From Leptotrichia trevisanii DSM 22070 (GTDB taxonomy: Bacteria; Fusobacteriota; Fusobacteriia; Fusobacteriales; Leptotrichiaceae): a DNA stretch of 64,000 bases. The DNA lies in assembly GCF_000482505.1 (NCBI RefSeq), contig NZ_AXVL01000004.1:104107-168106 (forward strand), in the 5' to 3' direction. The translations under genes were made by a program, and so were the position numbers. The first letter of the stretch is position 1. Every line of letters starts with the position of its first letter. Positions 57,542 through 64,000 of the stretch are shown here, piece after piece. Below the pieces are notes generated by a model. That model saw only the letters and a program-made list of their open reading frames with translations, searched no databases and was not told where the DNA came from.

Positions 57542-57920
57542 TATTTTTCTCCAATCTTCGTTTTAGCATTTTTTTCTTTTCCTCTCTCATTTGAAACTCC
57601 TCACCTCCCATAATTTTACAATCTTTAATTTCTTCCTTACTTAAAAAATGAAATTTCATAAAATATCCCAGCAATGTTGCCTTATCTTCATTTAAAATAT
57701 CTGCTATTTCAAGCAAGACTGCCATTTCAATCAGTTTTCTTGTCCTCTGTTTCCATTTCTCATTCTTTTCCGATGTATTTAGTCTTCTTGTATCATTTGC
57801 TATTTCTCTTCTGATTTTCCTTATTTTTTCATCTGTTTTGACTATTTTTTTATGTATTTCAATTTTCTCTTTCTCATTAGATTTCAATTTAAACATTTCA
57901 TTTTCATATTCTAAATTCAT
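57528..57920 (-). CDS. Conjugal transfer TraD-like small protein
   Basis: This 130-residue helical, basic protein includes DTRRLNTSEKNEKWKQRTRK and LIEMAVLLEIADILNEDKAT, followed by LLGYFMKFHF. That pattern (arginine-rich R-R-x-DTR...L.e.gall.ka) is that of the short TraD/MobC-type family (PF06412) found in mobile elements, not of the large coupling ATPase TraD/VirD4. It overlaps genes on both sides (17 bp with TraF-like, 14 bp with the coiled-coil gene), giving a tight operon. Confidence 0.6.
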   Translation of the reverse strand: MNLEYENEMFKLKSNEKEKIEIHKKIVKTDEKIRKIRREIANDTRRLNTSEKNEKWKQRTRKLIEMAVLLEIADILNEDKATLLGYFMKFHFLSKEEIKDCKIMGGEEFQMREEKKKMLKRRLEKNNGFK

Positions 57921-58395
57921 ATATTAACCTTGCTTTTTTCTCTATTTTTGACTTTTTTATTGCACCATAATATCTTCCATCAAATGTTCCTCTAACCTTA
58001 GATAAAGTCAAGACTTCGTCTTCTTTTATCTTGCCATTAAAAACAGGGGATATTTTTTGAAAAATTTCTCCATAATCCTCGTCATTTACATATATCCTGT
58101 TATTTTTTATCTCAACTCTGTCCTTATAGAATGCAGCAACAGGCTTTACCGATTTAAACGTTGTACCTTTTATGCTTGTCAAACCTTTATATTTATCATC
58201 CACCTCATAAACAACTAAATCCCCTTTTTTCAATACTCCATCAAATTTTTCCAGTTTATATATTCCTAATGGAATTGACGGTGTTACATTTATTACATAA
58301 ATTTTTGACAACAGATGTAGCCCTGTGAATGTTATGACAAGAAATATTGATACAGAAAGCATTATCAAGTTAAACTTTTTAGTTCGTATATCCAC
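57904..58395 (-). CDS. TraF-like signal-peptidase-family protease (S26)
   Basis: This 163-residue protein has one N-terminal membrane anchor (LIMLSVSIFLVITFTGLHLL), then the S26C motif NVTPSIPLGIYKLE with nucleophile Ser near 40 and LKKGDLVVYEV, and the Lys region GTTFKSVKPVAAFYKD. TraF processes the conjugative pilin or cyclises it in RP4-type systems. The start is at GTG 58395, five bases after GGAGG; the frame upstream opens at 58428 without SD inside the TrbL gene end. It follows directly the SLT-TrbL gene. Confidence 0.85.
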   Translation of the reverse strand: MDIRTKKFNLIMLSVSIFLVITFTGLHLLSKIYVINVTPSIPLGIYKLEKFDGVLKKGDLVVYEVDDKYKGLTSIKGTTFKSVKPVAAFYKDRVEIKNNRIYVNDEDYGEIFQKISPVFNGKIKEDEVLTLSKVRGTFDGRYYGAIKKSKIEKKARLIYEFRI

Positions 58396-58411
58396 AATTT
58401 CCTCCCACTTT

Positions 58412-59860
58412 TTAATTTCCTTTGGCAAGTGTTGTTGTTATCCTGTCAGCTTTATTCATTATAAAAGCCATTACCATTCCTACTGTGATAAACAAAAATA
58501 TAGTTTCATATTTTAATTCCTTAAAAGTAACTTCCCCAAATCCTGCCGCATCCAAGTTTTTAAATACTATTCCTCCCAGTGCCATTATTACAACTATTTT
58601 AGTTCCTGTGAGAAACAGTGTTGTCAATGATTTATTTCCTAAGTCCCTTTTTGTAATCGAATTCACATCAAAAGGCAAAAATATCCAAGATAATCCCAAT
58701 GCCATTCTAAACTGCAATACCGCCATCATCATTTCAAATATTATCCTTACCACAAAATAATACACAAGAATAATAACTCCTATTAACAATAACATTTTCC
58801 CAAGTTCTTCAAAAAATAGCCTTGAATCAGTAACAATATTGAAAAAATTAAAGTTTGATTCATTAATAATCTTTAAGATTTTCCCTGTTTCCCTTCCAGC
58901 TATTGCCCATATGCTGTTTAAAGTTACAGTTCCTCCACTGTTTCCCATAAAATATGAGCCAATTCCAGAAAATATTCCATATCCCATATCAATTAATGAA
59001 ATTGCATTAGGTATAACATATGCCAGTATCGAAAATCTTATCATTATTCTGAGTAAGGACATCCATAAATTTTCCAACACATTTTTTACTATATAGCCAT
59101 ATAAAATCCACATTATTTCAAGAACTGTGAGTACACTTAACAGAACTAATAATCCAGGAGCAAGTTTACTGATTCCATCATTTATCATTCCTGCAATTTC
59201 TGACTGAACAGCATCCCAATCTACCATCAATGAAGAATTTACTGAAGCTGTTTTAATATTATTTCCTGATACTGTTGTTCCTCCTGTTCCAGCAGGAAAT
59301 TGTGTCATATCAAGTGGAGATAGCCCTGCGGTGCTTGCAATCTTATTTCCATAAGCAGGAACTTTTTTAATATAGTTTGTTGTTTCACTGACATTTTTCC
59401 ATCTGCCTGACTTAAAACATCCTGGTCCACAGTTATATGCGGCCGCCAAATCAGATAAATTTTTTATTCCATAATGTGAAGCATTTTTTCTCATCCAGTC
59501 AAAATATTTTACACCACACTCAATGTTGTATTCAATATTGTATAAATTTCCCGTACACCCCACTTGTGCAGCTGAAGAACCAGGAGTTACCTGCATTACG
59601 CCACGTGCATCTGCCCTATTTGCAGGTAAATTTCTAAAATTAGATTCCGCTTCAATAATTCCATATATATATGCTGGAGAGAAATTATACTGAGAAGACA
59701 CCCGATTTACTGTATTCACTATTTTCTGAGCATCGCTTCTACTTGTTTTTCCACCTGAAGACTTTATTATATAATTTATCATTGCTTCATTATTTGCAGA
59801 AAAAGTTAAAAAAGACAGAAGAAAAAGTAAAATTATCACTATTTTTTTCATCCTGTTCAT
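58412..59860 (-). CDS. SLT lytic transglycosylase fused to a TrbL/VirB6-type channel protein
   Basis: This protein of about 482 residues has a signal peptide, then an SLT domain (about 27-170) with catalytic Glu in IIEAESNFRNLPANRADARG, VMQVTP and AAYNCGPGC. A Gly/Thr linker follows, then a TrbL-like membrane domain (about 215-482) with six or so helices (LAPGLLVLLSVLTVLEIMWI, FSILAYVIPNAISLIDMGYG, GLSWIFLPFDVNSITKRDLG). TrbL/VirB6 forms the inner-membrane channel of type IV secretion, while the SLT part opens the wall from the outside face. The membrane domain is about 75% identical by eye to that at 60239. Start could be 59860 or 59851; SD is weak, so translation is probably coupled to the gene upstream. 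Confidence 0.87.
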   Translation of the reverse strand: MNRMKKIVIILLFLLSFLTFSANNEAMINYIIKSSGGKTSRSDAQKIVNTVNRVSSQYNFSPAYIYGIIEAESNFRNLPANRADARGVMQVTPGSSAAQVGCTGNLYNIEYNIECGVKYFDWMRKNASHYGIKNLSDLAAAYNCGPGCFKSGRWKNVSETTNYIKKVPAYGNKIASTAGLSPLDMTQFPAGTGGTTVSGNNIKTASVNSSLMVDWDAVQSEIAGMINDGISKLAPGLLVLLSVLTVLEIMWILYGYIVKNVLENLWMSLLRIMIRFSILAYVIPNAISLIDMGYGIFSGIGSYFMGNSGGTVTLNSIWAIAGRETGKILKIINESNFNFFNIVTDSRLFFEELGKMLLLIGVIILVYYFVVRIIFEMMMAVLQFRMALGLSWIFLPFDVNSITKRDLGNKSLTTLFLTGTKIVVIMALGGIVFKNLDAAGFGEVTFKELKYETIFLFITVGMVMAFIMNKADRITTTLAKGN

Positions 59861-59866
59861 CACTTT

Positions 59867-60217
59867 CTACTTAAATTTTTGGTAATTATTATAAATGATA
59901 TTTAATTTATCATCTACATCAACCATCGTCTTGTACTTTATATCCCAAGCTGTGTAATATGCCTTTTGTGGATAAGCCCTTTTATTATAATAATCCACCC
60001 TGAAAACTCCATTTTTTAATTTTACTAATTTCGCCAATAATTTAGGTGTATCCCAGTTATTATATAAATACAGTTCCCCATTTTTCAATTTTATTTCAAG
60101 CATACCCTTATATTCGCCTATAAGTTCCTTTTCGTGAAATTTACCATCAGTATGAAGTTTTTCTGAAAATCCCAATACTCCAAAAACAAATATCATTACT
60201 AAAATTATTTTTTTCAT
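59867..60217 (-). CDS. Small exported protein paired with TrbL gene, copy 1
   Basis: This 116-residue protein has a signal peptide (MKKIILVMIFVFGVLGFSEK). The mature start SEKLHTDGKFHEKELIGEYK and the late YYTAWDIKYKTMVDVDDKLN match the copy at 61677 (SEKLNTDGRDHLDKVVGSF; FAYDIKYKKLVNVDCRNLN). Both are secreted, beta-rich and sit just before a hydrolase-TrbL gene. The start at ATG 60217 has GGAGG eight bases upstream. A role in the same envelope machine is inferred. No known family. Confidence 0.68.
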   Translation of the reverse strand: MKKIILVMIFVFGVLGFSEKLHTDGKFHEKELIGEYKGMLEIKLKNGELYLYNNWDTPKLLAKLVKLKNGVFRVDYYNKRAYPQKAYYTAWDIKYKTMVDVDDKLNIIYNNYQKFK

Positions 60218-60238
60218 AAATTTTACCTCCATTAAATT

Positions 60239-61675
60239 TTAATTTCTTGCAAGAATTACTACTATATCATCAACTTTATTCATTAAAAAAGCCATTACCA
60301 TTCCTACTGTTATATAAAGAAATATTGACTGAAATTCCAGTTCTTTAAAAGTTACCTCCCCAAAACTTGTTGTATCCAAATTCTTAAATATTATTCCTGA
60401 TATTGCCATTACTACGACAATTTTAGTTCCTGCAAGAAAAAATGTTGTTAAAGCCTTATTTCCTAAGTCCCTTTTTGTAATCGAATTTACATCAAAAGGC
60501 AAAAATATCCACGATAGCCCTAATGCCATTCTAAATTGCAACACTGCCATTAACATGTGAAACAGTATTCTAATTACAAAATAGTATATTAACAATATTA
60601 TTCCAAATAGCAATACTATTTTAGCCAGTTCTTCAAAGAATAATTGTTGATTAGTAACCAAATTCCAAAAATTAAAGTTTGATTCTCCTATAATCTTTAA
60701 AACTTTCGCAGCCTCTCTCCCTGCCACCGCCCATATGCTGTTTAAAGTTACAGTTCCGCTATTTCCCATAAAATATGAGCCAATTCCTGAAAATATTTCA
60801 TATCCCATATCAATTAACTTAATTGCATTTGGTATAAAATATGCTAATACAGAGAATCTTATAGCGATTCTTATTAATGACAGCCATACATTTTCTATTG
60901 AATTTTTAGCTATATAGCCATACAAAACCCACATTATTTCAAGTACTGTCAATACACTTAAAAGAACTAGCAATCCAGGAGTCAATTTTCCCAATCCTTC
61001 ATCTATCATTTGTACAAAATCATTTTGAATTGTATCCCATTCCACTATTAAAGACGATTTTGCAGAAGCAGATGACATGCTATTTCCACTTCCAATAACT
61101 GAACTTCCATCTGGCGTTATTACTTGACCATTATCATCAACTGGATTATAACCATTTAATCTTACCATTTCAGCATAAGAAATTGCTCCAGCAAAAGTTT
61201 TATCATTAGGATTTAAACATTTAGTATGTGGTGGTTTTTTGGGGTTTGATGTATGTCCCATTAATATTCCTCCATTACATTGCTTTGATGGATTCTCAAG
61301 AACTATTCCAGTATGTCCTATTCCTCCTCCAGCTCCACTTCTAGTAAAAAATAATGCATCTCCTGGTTTCAGTAAATTTACTTGACTTTTACCTATTTTT
61401 ATATTTGTGGAATTAAACATCCCCTGTGAATTTCTTCCATTAGAGGCAGCACCTTGTTTAAATGTTATATTTCCTGCTTTATATACATCCTTGACCAATC
61501 CTCCGCAATCATTCACACCATCAAATCTGTAAGGAATCTTATTTTTTACCCAGTAATCATAAAATCTGTTTACCGCATCTTGTCTTCCCTTGGTAACGTT
61601 AAAATCTTTAGCAAACGATACTGTAGAGATTATTATTGTAATTAATATATATAACACTTTTTTCAATACAATCAA
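60239..61675 (-). CDS. NlpC/P60-like hydrolase fused to a TrbL/VirB6-type channel protein
   Basis: This 478-residue protein has a signal peptide, then an NlpC/P60-type domain (about 28-175) with Cys57 (GVNDCGGLVKDVYK) and His121 (GIGHTGIVLENP). A linker follows, then a TrbL-like membrane domain (about 215-478) that repeats the sequence of the SLT-TrbL protein almost helix by helix (LTPGLLVLLSVLTVLEIMWV, GLSWIFLPFDVNSITKRDLG). The start is TTG at 61675, one base after the previous stop, or TTG 61666; no good SD, so coupled translation is likely. The two TrbL proteins thus differ in which cell-wall bond their outer domain would cut. Confidence 0.87.
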   Translation of the reverse strand: MIVLKKVLYILITIIISTVSFAKDFNVTKGRQDAVNRFYDYWVKNKIPYRFDGVNDCGGLVKDVYKAGNITFKQGAASNGRNSQGMFNSTNIKIGKSQVNLLKPGDALFFTRSGAGGGIGHTGIVLENPSKQCNGGILMGHTSNPKKPPHTKCLNPNDKTFAGAISYAEMVRLNGYNPVDDNGQVITPDGSSVIGSGNSMSSASAKSSLIVEWDTIQNDFVQMIDEGLGKLTPGLLVLLSVLTVLEIMWVLYGYIAKNSIENVWLSLIRIAIRFSVLAYFIPNAIKLIDMGYEIFSGIGSYFMGNSGTVTLNSIWAVAGREAAKVLKIIGESNFNFWNLVTNQQLFFEELAKIVLLFGIILLIYYFVIRILFHMLMAVLQFRMALGLSWIFLPFDVNSITKRDLGNKALTTFFLAGTKIVVVMAISGIIFKNLDTTSFGEVTFKELEFQSIFLYITVGMVMAFLMNKVDDIVVILARN

Positions 61676-61676
61676 C

Positions 61677-62039
61677 TTACTTTCTGCCTTTGTCTAAAAT
61701 TTGTATAATATTTAAATTTCTACAGTCTACATTTACAAGTTTTTTGTATTTTATATCATATGCAAAACAATAATATTCTCTCTCAAATCCTTCTCCAGTA
61801 TCAATCACTAGTTTTACTAAATACAAGTATTTATTTATTCTTGATACTGGACCATTTATAACATTATCTGCGACAAATTCAAGTTTACTTCCTTTTTTTA
61901 CTATTTTAAAACCCAAATTTCCTTTCACACCAAAAGAACCTACTACTTTATCTAAGTGATCTCTACCATCAGTATTTAATTTTTCAGAAAATCCAATCAT
62001 ACTTACAGTTAACACCATTACTATAATTAATTTTTTCAT
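61677..62039 (-). CDS. Small exported protein paired with TrbL gene, copy 2
   Basis: This 120-residue protein has signal MKKLIIVMVLTVSMIGFSEK and is a diverged paralogue of the protein at 59867 (shared SEKLxTDG start and DIKYKxxVxVD end). The start at ATG 62039 has AAAGGTGG seven bases upstream. The gene is followed by the NlpC-TrbL gene after one base. Together with copy 1 it shows that the whole two-gene unit was duplicated. Confidence 0.68.
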   Translation of the reverse strand: MKKLIIVMVLTVSMIGFSEKLNTDGRDHLDKVVGSFGVKGNLGFKIVKKGSKLEFVADNVINGPVSRINKYLYLVKLVIDTGEGFEREYYCFAYDIKYKKLVNVDCRNLNIIQILDKGRK

Positions 62040-62138
62040 TTTTATTCCACCTTTCAAAAATTTTAAGTACAAATGTTACTTTAATCAAACCTTCAGTCTA
62101 TTAAGCAATGTCTGAAAATCCAAAATTTGTTATTTTAT

Positions 62139-62165
62139 AATTTTTTCAAACTTTTTCTAAAAAAG
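62139..62165. repeat. Flanking direct repeat, left copy
   Basis: AATTTTTTcAAACTTTTTCT followed by six A closely matches 63507-63532 (one base shorter). The pair brackets the AbiE-like module. The low complexity means chance similarity cannot be excluded. Confidence 0.35.
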
Positions 62166-62174
62166 CACAAAAAA

Positions 62175-62201
62175 AAAGACTAGAATTTTAATCTAGTCTT
62201 T
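62175..62201 (-). terminator. Terminator after the AbiE-like module
   Basis: AAAGACTAGA (62175-62184) pairs perfectly with TCTAGTCTTT (62192-62201) around a seven-base loop. Reading the minus strand, a run of about nine U follows. Confidence 0.85.
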
Positions 62202-62236
62202 ATATATTTTACAAAATAGATTTCTTCATTTCACCA

Positions 62237-62293
62237 TCACCTTTTTTTCCTTATATCTAATATCTCTTTTACTTCTTGTCTAAATATTTTCAT
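62237..62293 (-). CDS. Possible 18-residue peptide gene
   Basis: ATG 62293 has a strong SD AAGGAG eight bases upstream and encodes MKIFRQEVKEILDIRKKR, then TGA. It lies 38 bp after the AbiEii stop and before the terminator. The SD is better than that of many genes nearby, but there is no other support. Confidence 0.35.
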   Translation of the reverse strand: MKIFRQEVKEILDIRKKR

Positions 62294-62331
62294 TATTATC
62301 ACTCCTTGTATCGTTCATATTTAAAATTTAT

Positions 62332-63042
62332 TTATCTTTCTATTTCTTTATTCCTTTCAGAATTTAATTCCAAATTTTTATTTTTAGAATAATTGATAAC
62401 TAAATTTTCAATCTTATCATACGTTTCTAAAACTATTTCTTCTGAATTTTTTGAAATATCCTTTAATTCATTTTTTTCAAATTCTTCCTTTAATAAATAT
62501 GATAGAGTATCCAAATTTTTATAATCCATACGCTCTTTAAAGTCTATCAGCATATCTTTTGTAAATTTTTCAGGCTGTTTTTTCAAAAAATAGGACAAAT
62601 CATAAAAATCTCTTATTTTATCCCTATCATTAAATGTTCTTATTTTCATCTTTAAAATTTCCTCTAATGAATAAACATTAACTCCTGCAATATTTTTATA
62701 ATCATAAATTTTAGATTGTAAAAATTTTTTATTTCGGGAAGAAATTTCAATTTTTAAAGGATAGTCTCCATAATTATTTGTTGCTCCATAATCAACCATT
62801 ACTCTAAAAACTGTTTCTGTATCTTTTTTTATGCTCATATTCCATTTATTCTGTCCAATAGTTTTTAATTTATTCAGTATATTCATATTTCCACTAATTG
62901 AATCCAAATCAACATCTTCTGAAAAGCGATCTAATCCGTAATATAATAATAAAGCTGTTCCACCTTTTAAAACATAATTTTCACCTAATTTTGGTAAAAT
63001 TTTTTTTATTATGTCAATTCTGTCCTTTTGCCACTCTTTCAT
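62332..63042 (-). CDS. AbiEii/AbiGii-type nucleotidyltransferase toxin
   Basis: This 236-residue protein has the nucleotidyltransferase core YVLKGGTALLLYYGLDRFSE and DVDLDS (the GS/GGT-xxx-DxD signature), then KIEISSRN, VYSLEEILKMKIRTFNDRDK and RDFYDLSYFLKKQPEKF, all typical of AbiEii toxins of type IV toxin-antitoxin systems. Family members with known activity modify tRNA 3' ends. The start is at ATG 63042 or 63045 (SD AAGGAG), overlapping the upstream partner gene by about 29 bp. Such pairs are common on conjugative elements. Confidence 0.85.
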   Translation of the reverse strand: MKEWQKDRIDIIKKILPKLGENYVLKGGTALLLYYGLDRFSEDVDLDSISGNMNILNKLKTIGQNKWNMSIKKDTETVFRVMVDYGATNNYGDYPLKIEISSRNKKFLQSKIYDYKNIAGVNVYSLEEILKMKIRTFNDRDKIRDFYDLSYFLKKQPEKFTKDMLIDFKERMDYKNLDTLSYLLKEEFEKNELKDISKNSEEIVLETYDKIENLVINYSKNKNLELNSERNKEIER

Positions 63043-63490
63043 CATAAAGCTCCTTATCATTAAAATATCTTACAGTAAATTCATATTTAAGAAACTCATC
63101 CACTCTTGGATTATCCTTTATACTTCTCAGATACTGATAAAGCTGTTCCGTTTCATCTTCATTTAAAAAATCACTGCAACAGTTATGAAGCGAAGGTAAC
63201 TGATAATCCTTCATTGTTAATACCAAATCTGCAATCGCTCTTGGAAAATTAGCAATATATACTTCCCTTTTACTTGGATAATCTATTGTTCTTTTCATTA
63301 TTCCAGAATTTCCTAAAATATTTGTCGTATTATACAGATTTATTACCTTGTCTTTATCATAAGAAAATAAATAAGTTCTCGGATGCCAGTCAGCAGTATT
63401 TCTATTTTCATCAGGAATATTCAATGCTTCCCATCCAGATATATAACTTGTTGAAGAAGTTTTTGGTATTATTCTTTCATATAATTCCAT
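63014..63490 (-). CDS. Partner of the AbiEii toxin (AbiEi-like role by position)
   Basis: This 158-residue protein reads MELYERIIPKTSSTSYISGW then HPRTYLFSYDKDKVINLYNT, VYIANFPRAIADLVLTMKDY and FLNEDETEQLYQYLRSIK. It lacks the helix-turn-helix start of classical AbiEi, but the stretch AIADLVL (aiaDlv...) resembles the end region of AbiEi C-terminal domains. Genes of this size regularly precede AbiEii-like toxins and are taken as the antitoxin. SD GAGGTGG precedes the ATG; its stop lies inside the toxin gene. Confidence 0.68.
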   Translation of the reverse strand: MELYERIIPKTSSTSYISGWEALNIPDENRNTADWHPRTYLFSYDKDKVINLYNTTNILGNSGIMKRTIDYPSKREVYIANFPRAIADLVLTMKDYQLPSLHNCCSDFLNEDETEQLYQYLRSIKDNPRVDEFLKYEFTVRYFNDKELYDERVAKGQN

Positions 63491-63506
63491 TTTCCCACCT
63501 CATTTA

Positions 63507-63532
63507 AATTTTTTAAACTTTTTCTAAAAAAA
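63507..63532. repeat. Flanking direct repeat, right copy
   Basis: AATTTTTTAAACTTTTTCTA followed by A-run, matching 62139-62165 except for one inserted base and the last bases. Confidence 0.35.
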
Positions 63533-63691
63533 TGTCCTTCATATCTTTGATTTAAAACAGTTTTTATATAATGTTTGAAGTTTTATACCCAAAAAAATCA
63601 AATTGCGTATATGGAACTCTTAACCGCTTTAAAATTGATTTTATAATTTTAGTATTATTTTGAACAAATTTTTAGTTATTTCTCTAATGTA

Positions 63692-63719
63692 AGTATACCA
63701 TATTTAAGATTTTTTTCAA
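63692..63719 (-). promoter_or_regulatory. Candidate promoter of the AbiE-like pair
   Basis: Minus strand TTGAAA (63719-63714), 16-bp spacer ending ATGG, TATACT (63697-63692). The leader to the 158-residue gene would be about 195 nt. Confidence 0.5.
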
Positions 63720-63784
63720 ATTTTATTTAAGACTCTTTCTCTAAAGACTAGATTAATATTCTATTGTCATTGTCCTTACATATT

Positions 63785-64000
63785 TTATTCCTCGCTGTCC
63801 TTTTCTCTCCTCATTTCAGATTCTGCAAAAGTCTCACTGTTACTATCCTTAGTTTCTTGTGATTTTATATTTTCTGAATGTTTTTGCGTGTCTTTATTTC
63901 CTTCATTTGTCTGTTTTTGAGAATCCTTATTCGAAGCTGTCTTGCTGTTATCACTTCTCATCTTTTCTTCAGCCTCTTTTGTATCGGCTGTTCTATCCGA
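63785..64000 (-). CDS. C-terminal end of an unseen gene (hydrophilic tail)
   Basis: The last 71 codons of a gene whose start lies beyond the window read SDRTADTKEAEEKMRSDNSK onwards and end MRREKDSEE. Composition is Ser/Asn/Lys/Glu-rich and disordered, like the tails of relaxases or coupling proteins in such elements; the gene itself cannot be named from this. The frame is open to the window edge. Confidence 0.7.
   Translation of the reverse strand, partial: SDRTADTKEAEEKMRSDNSKTASNKDSQKQTNEGNKDTQKHSENIKSQETKDSNSETFAESEMRREKDSEE

Noticed and set aside
57528..57920. Coupling ATPase TraD/VirD4
   Set aside because: Only 130 residues and no Walker motifs; it fits the short TraD-like accessory family instead.

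Overview
The window looks like a piece of a Fusobacteriota chromosome, most likely Leptotrichia or a close relative. The DNA is very AT-rich, the Shine-Dalgarno (SD) sequences are strong, promoters are TTGAca-17-TATAAT-like, and a 2194-residue fusobacterial-type autotransporter is present. The genus is inferred from gene content and style; no database search was possible.

Layout. (1) About 1-8.2 kb, mostly minus strand: the methionine importer metN-metI (metI cut by the window edge), a polar amino-acid ABC importer (ATPase, permease, binding protein), a DUF3829-like lipoprotein, an AEC-family permease and mnmA. (2) 8.4-10.2 kb, plus strand: NAD-type malic enzyme followed by an internally deleted rpiB remnant. 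(3) 10.3-17 kb: the giant autotransporter. (4) 17.4-18.7 kb: rplU-prp-rpmA, where Prp trims the L27 N-terminal extension, and tRNA-Ser(GGA). (5) 18.8-30.2 kb: an SDR enzyme, a RelE-type toxin-antitoxin pair, a three-gene set that looks like part of a contractile injection system (Hcp-like tube protein plus two partners), udk, a CoA-disulfide-reductase-like flavoenzyme, a K+ channel, a VgrG/Pvc8-like spike, a DUF4291 protein and a broken toxin-tail/HEAT-immunity module. (6) 30.6-32.7 kb: ligA. (7) 32.8-41.2 kb: small exported proteins in paralogous pairs, a PepSY protein and an OmpR-type two-component system. Two paralogues carry a near-identical 45-bp promoter element that may be this regulator's operator. 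(8) 41.3-42.2 kb: a complete type III toxin-antitoxin locus (ToxN plus three ~60-nt ToxI repeats).

(9) From about 42.4 kb to the window end: an integrative/conjugative-type element. It carries a zeta-like kinase with small partner genes, a ~2000-residue methyltransferase/helicase gene interrupted by a 2.1-kb group II intron whose reverse transcriptase is frameshifted, a TnpV-like gene embedded in another frame of that large gene, topoisomerase III, two stand-alone peptidoglycan hydrolases, a DUF4116 protein, a coiled-coil protein, TraD- and TraF-like proteins, two TrbL-like channel proteins each fused to a different peptidoglycan hydrolase, and an AbiE-like pair. The duplicated hydrolase-TrbL fusions are the most unusual architecture here. 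They suggest that cell-wall opening and the conjugative channel are built into one polypeptide.
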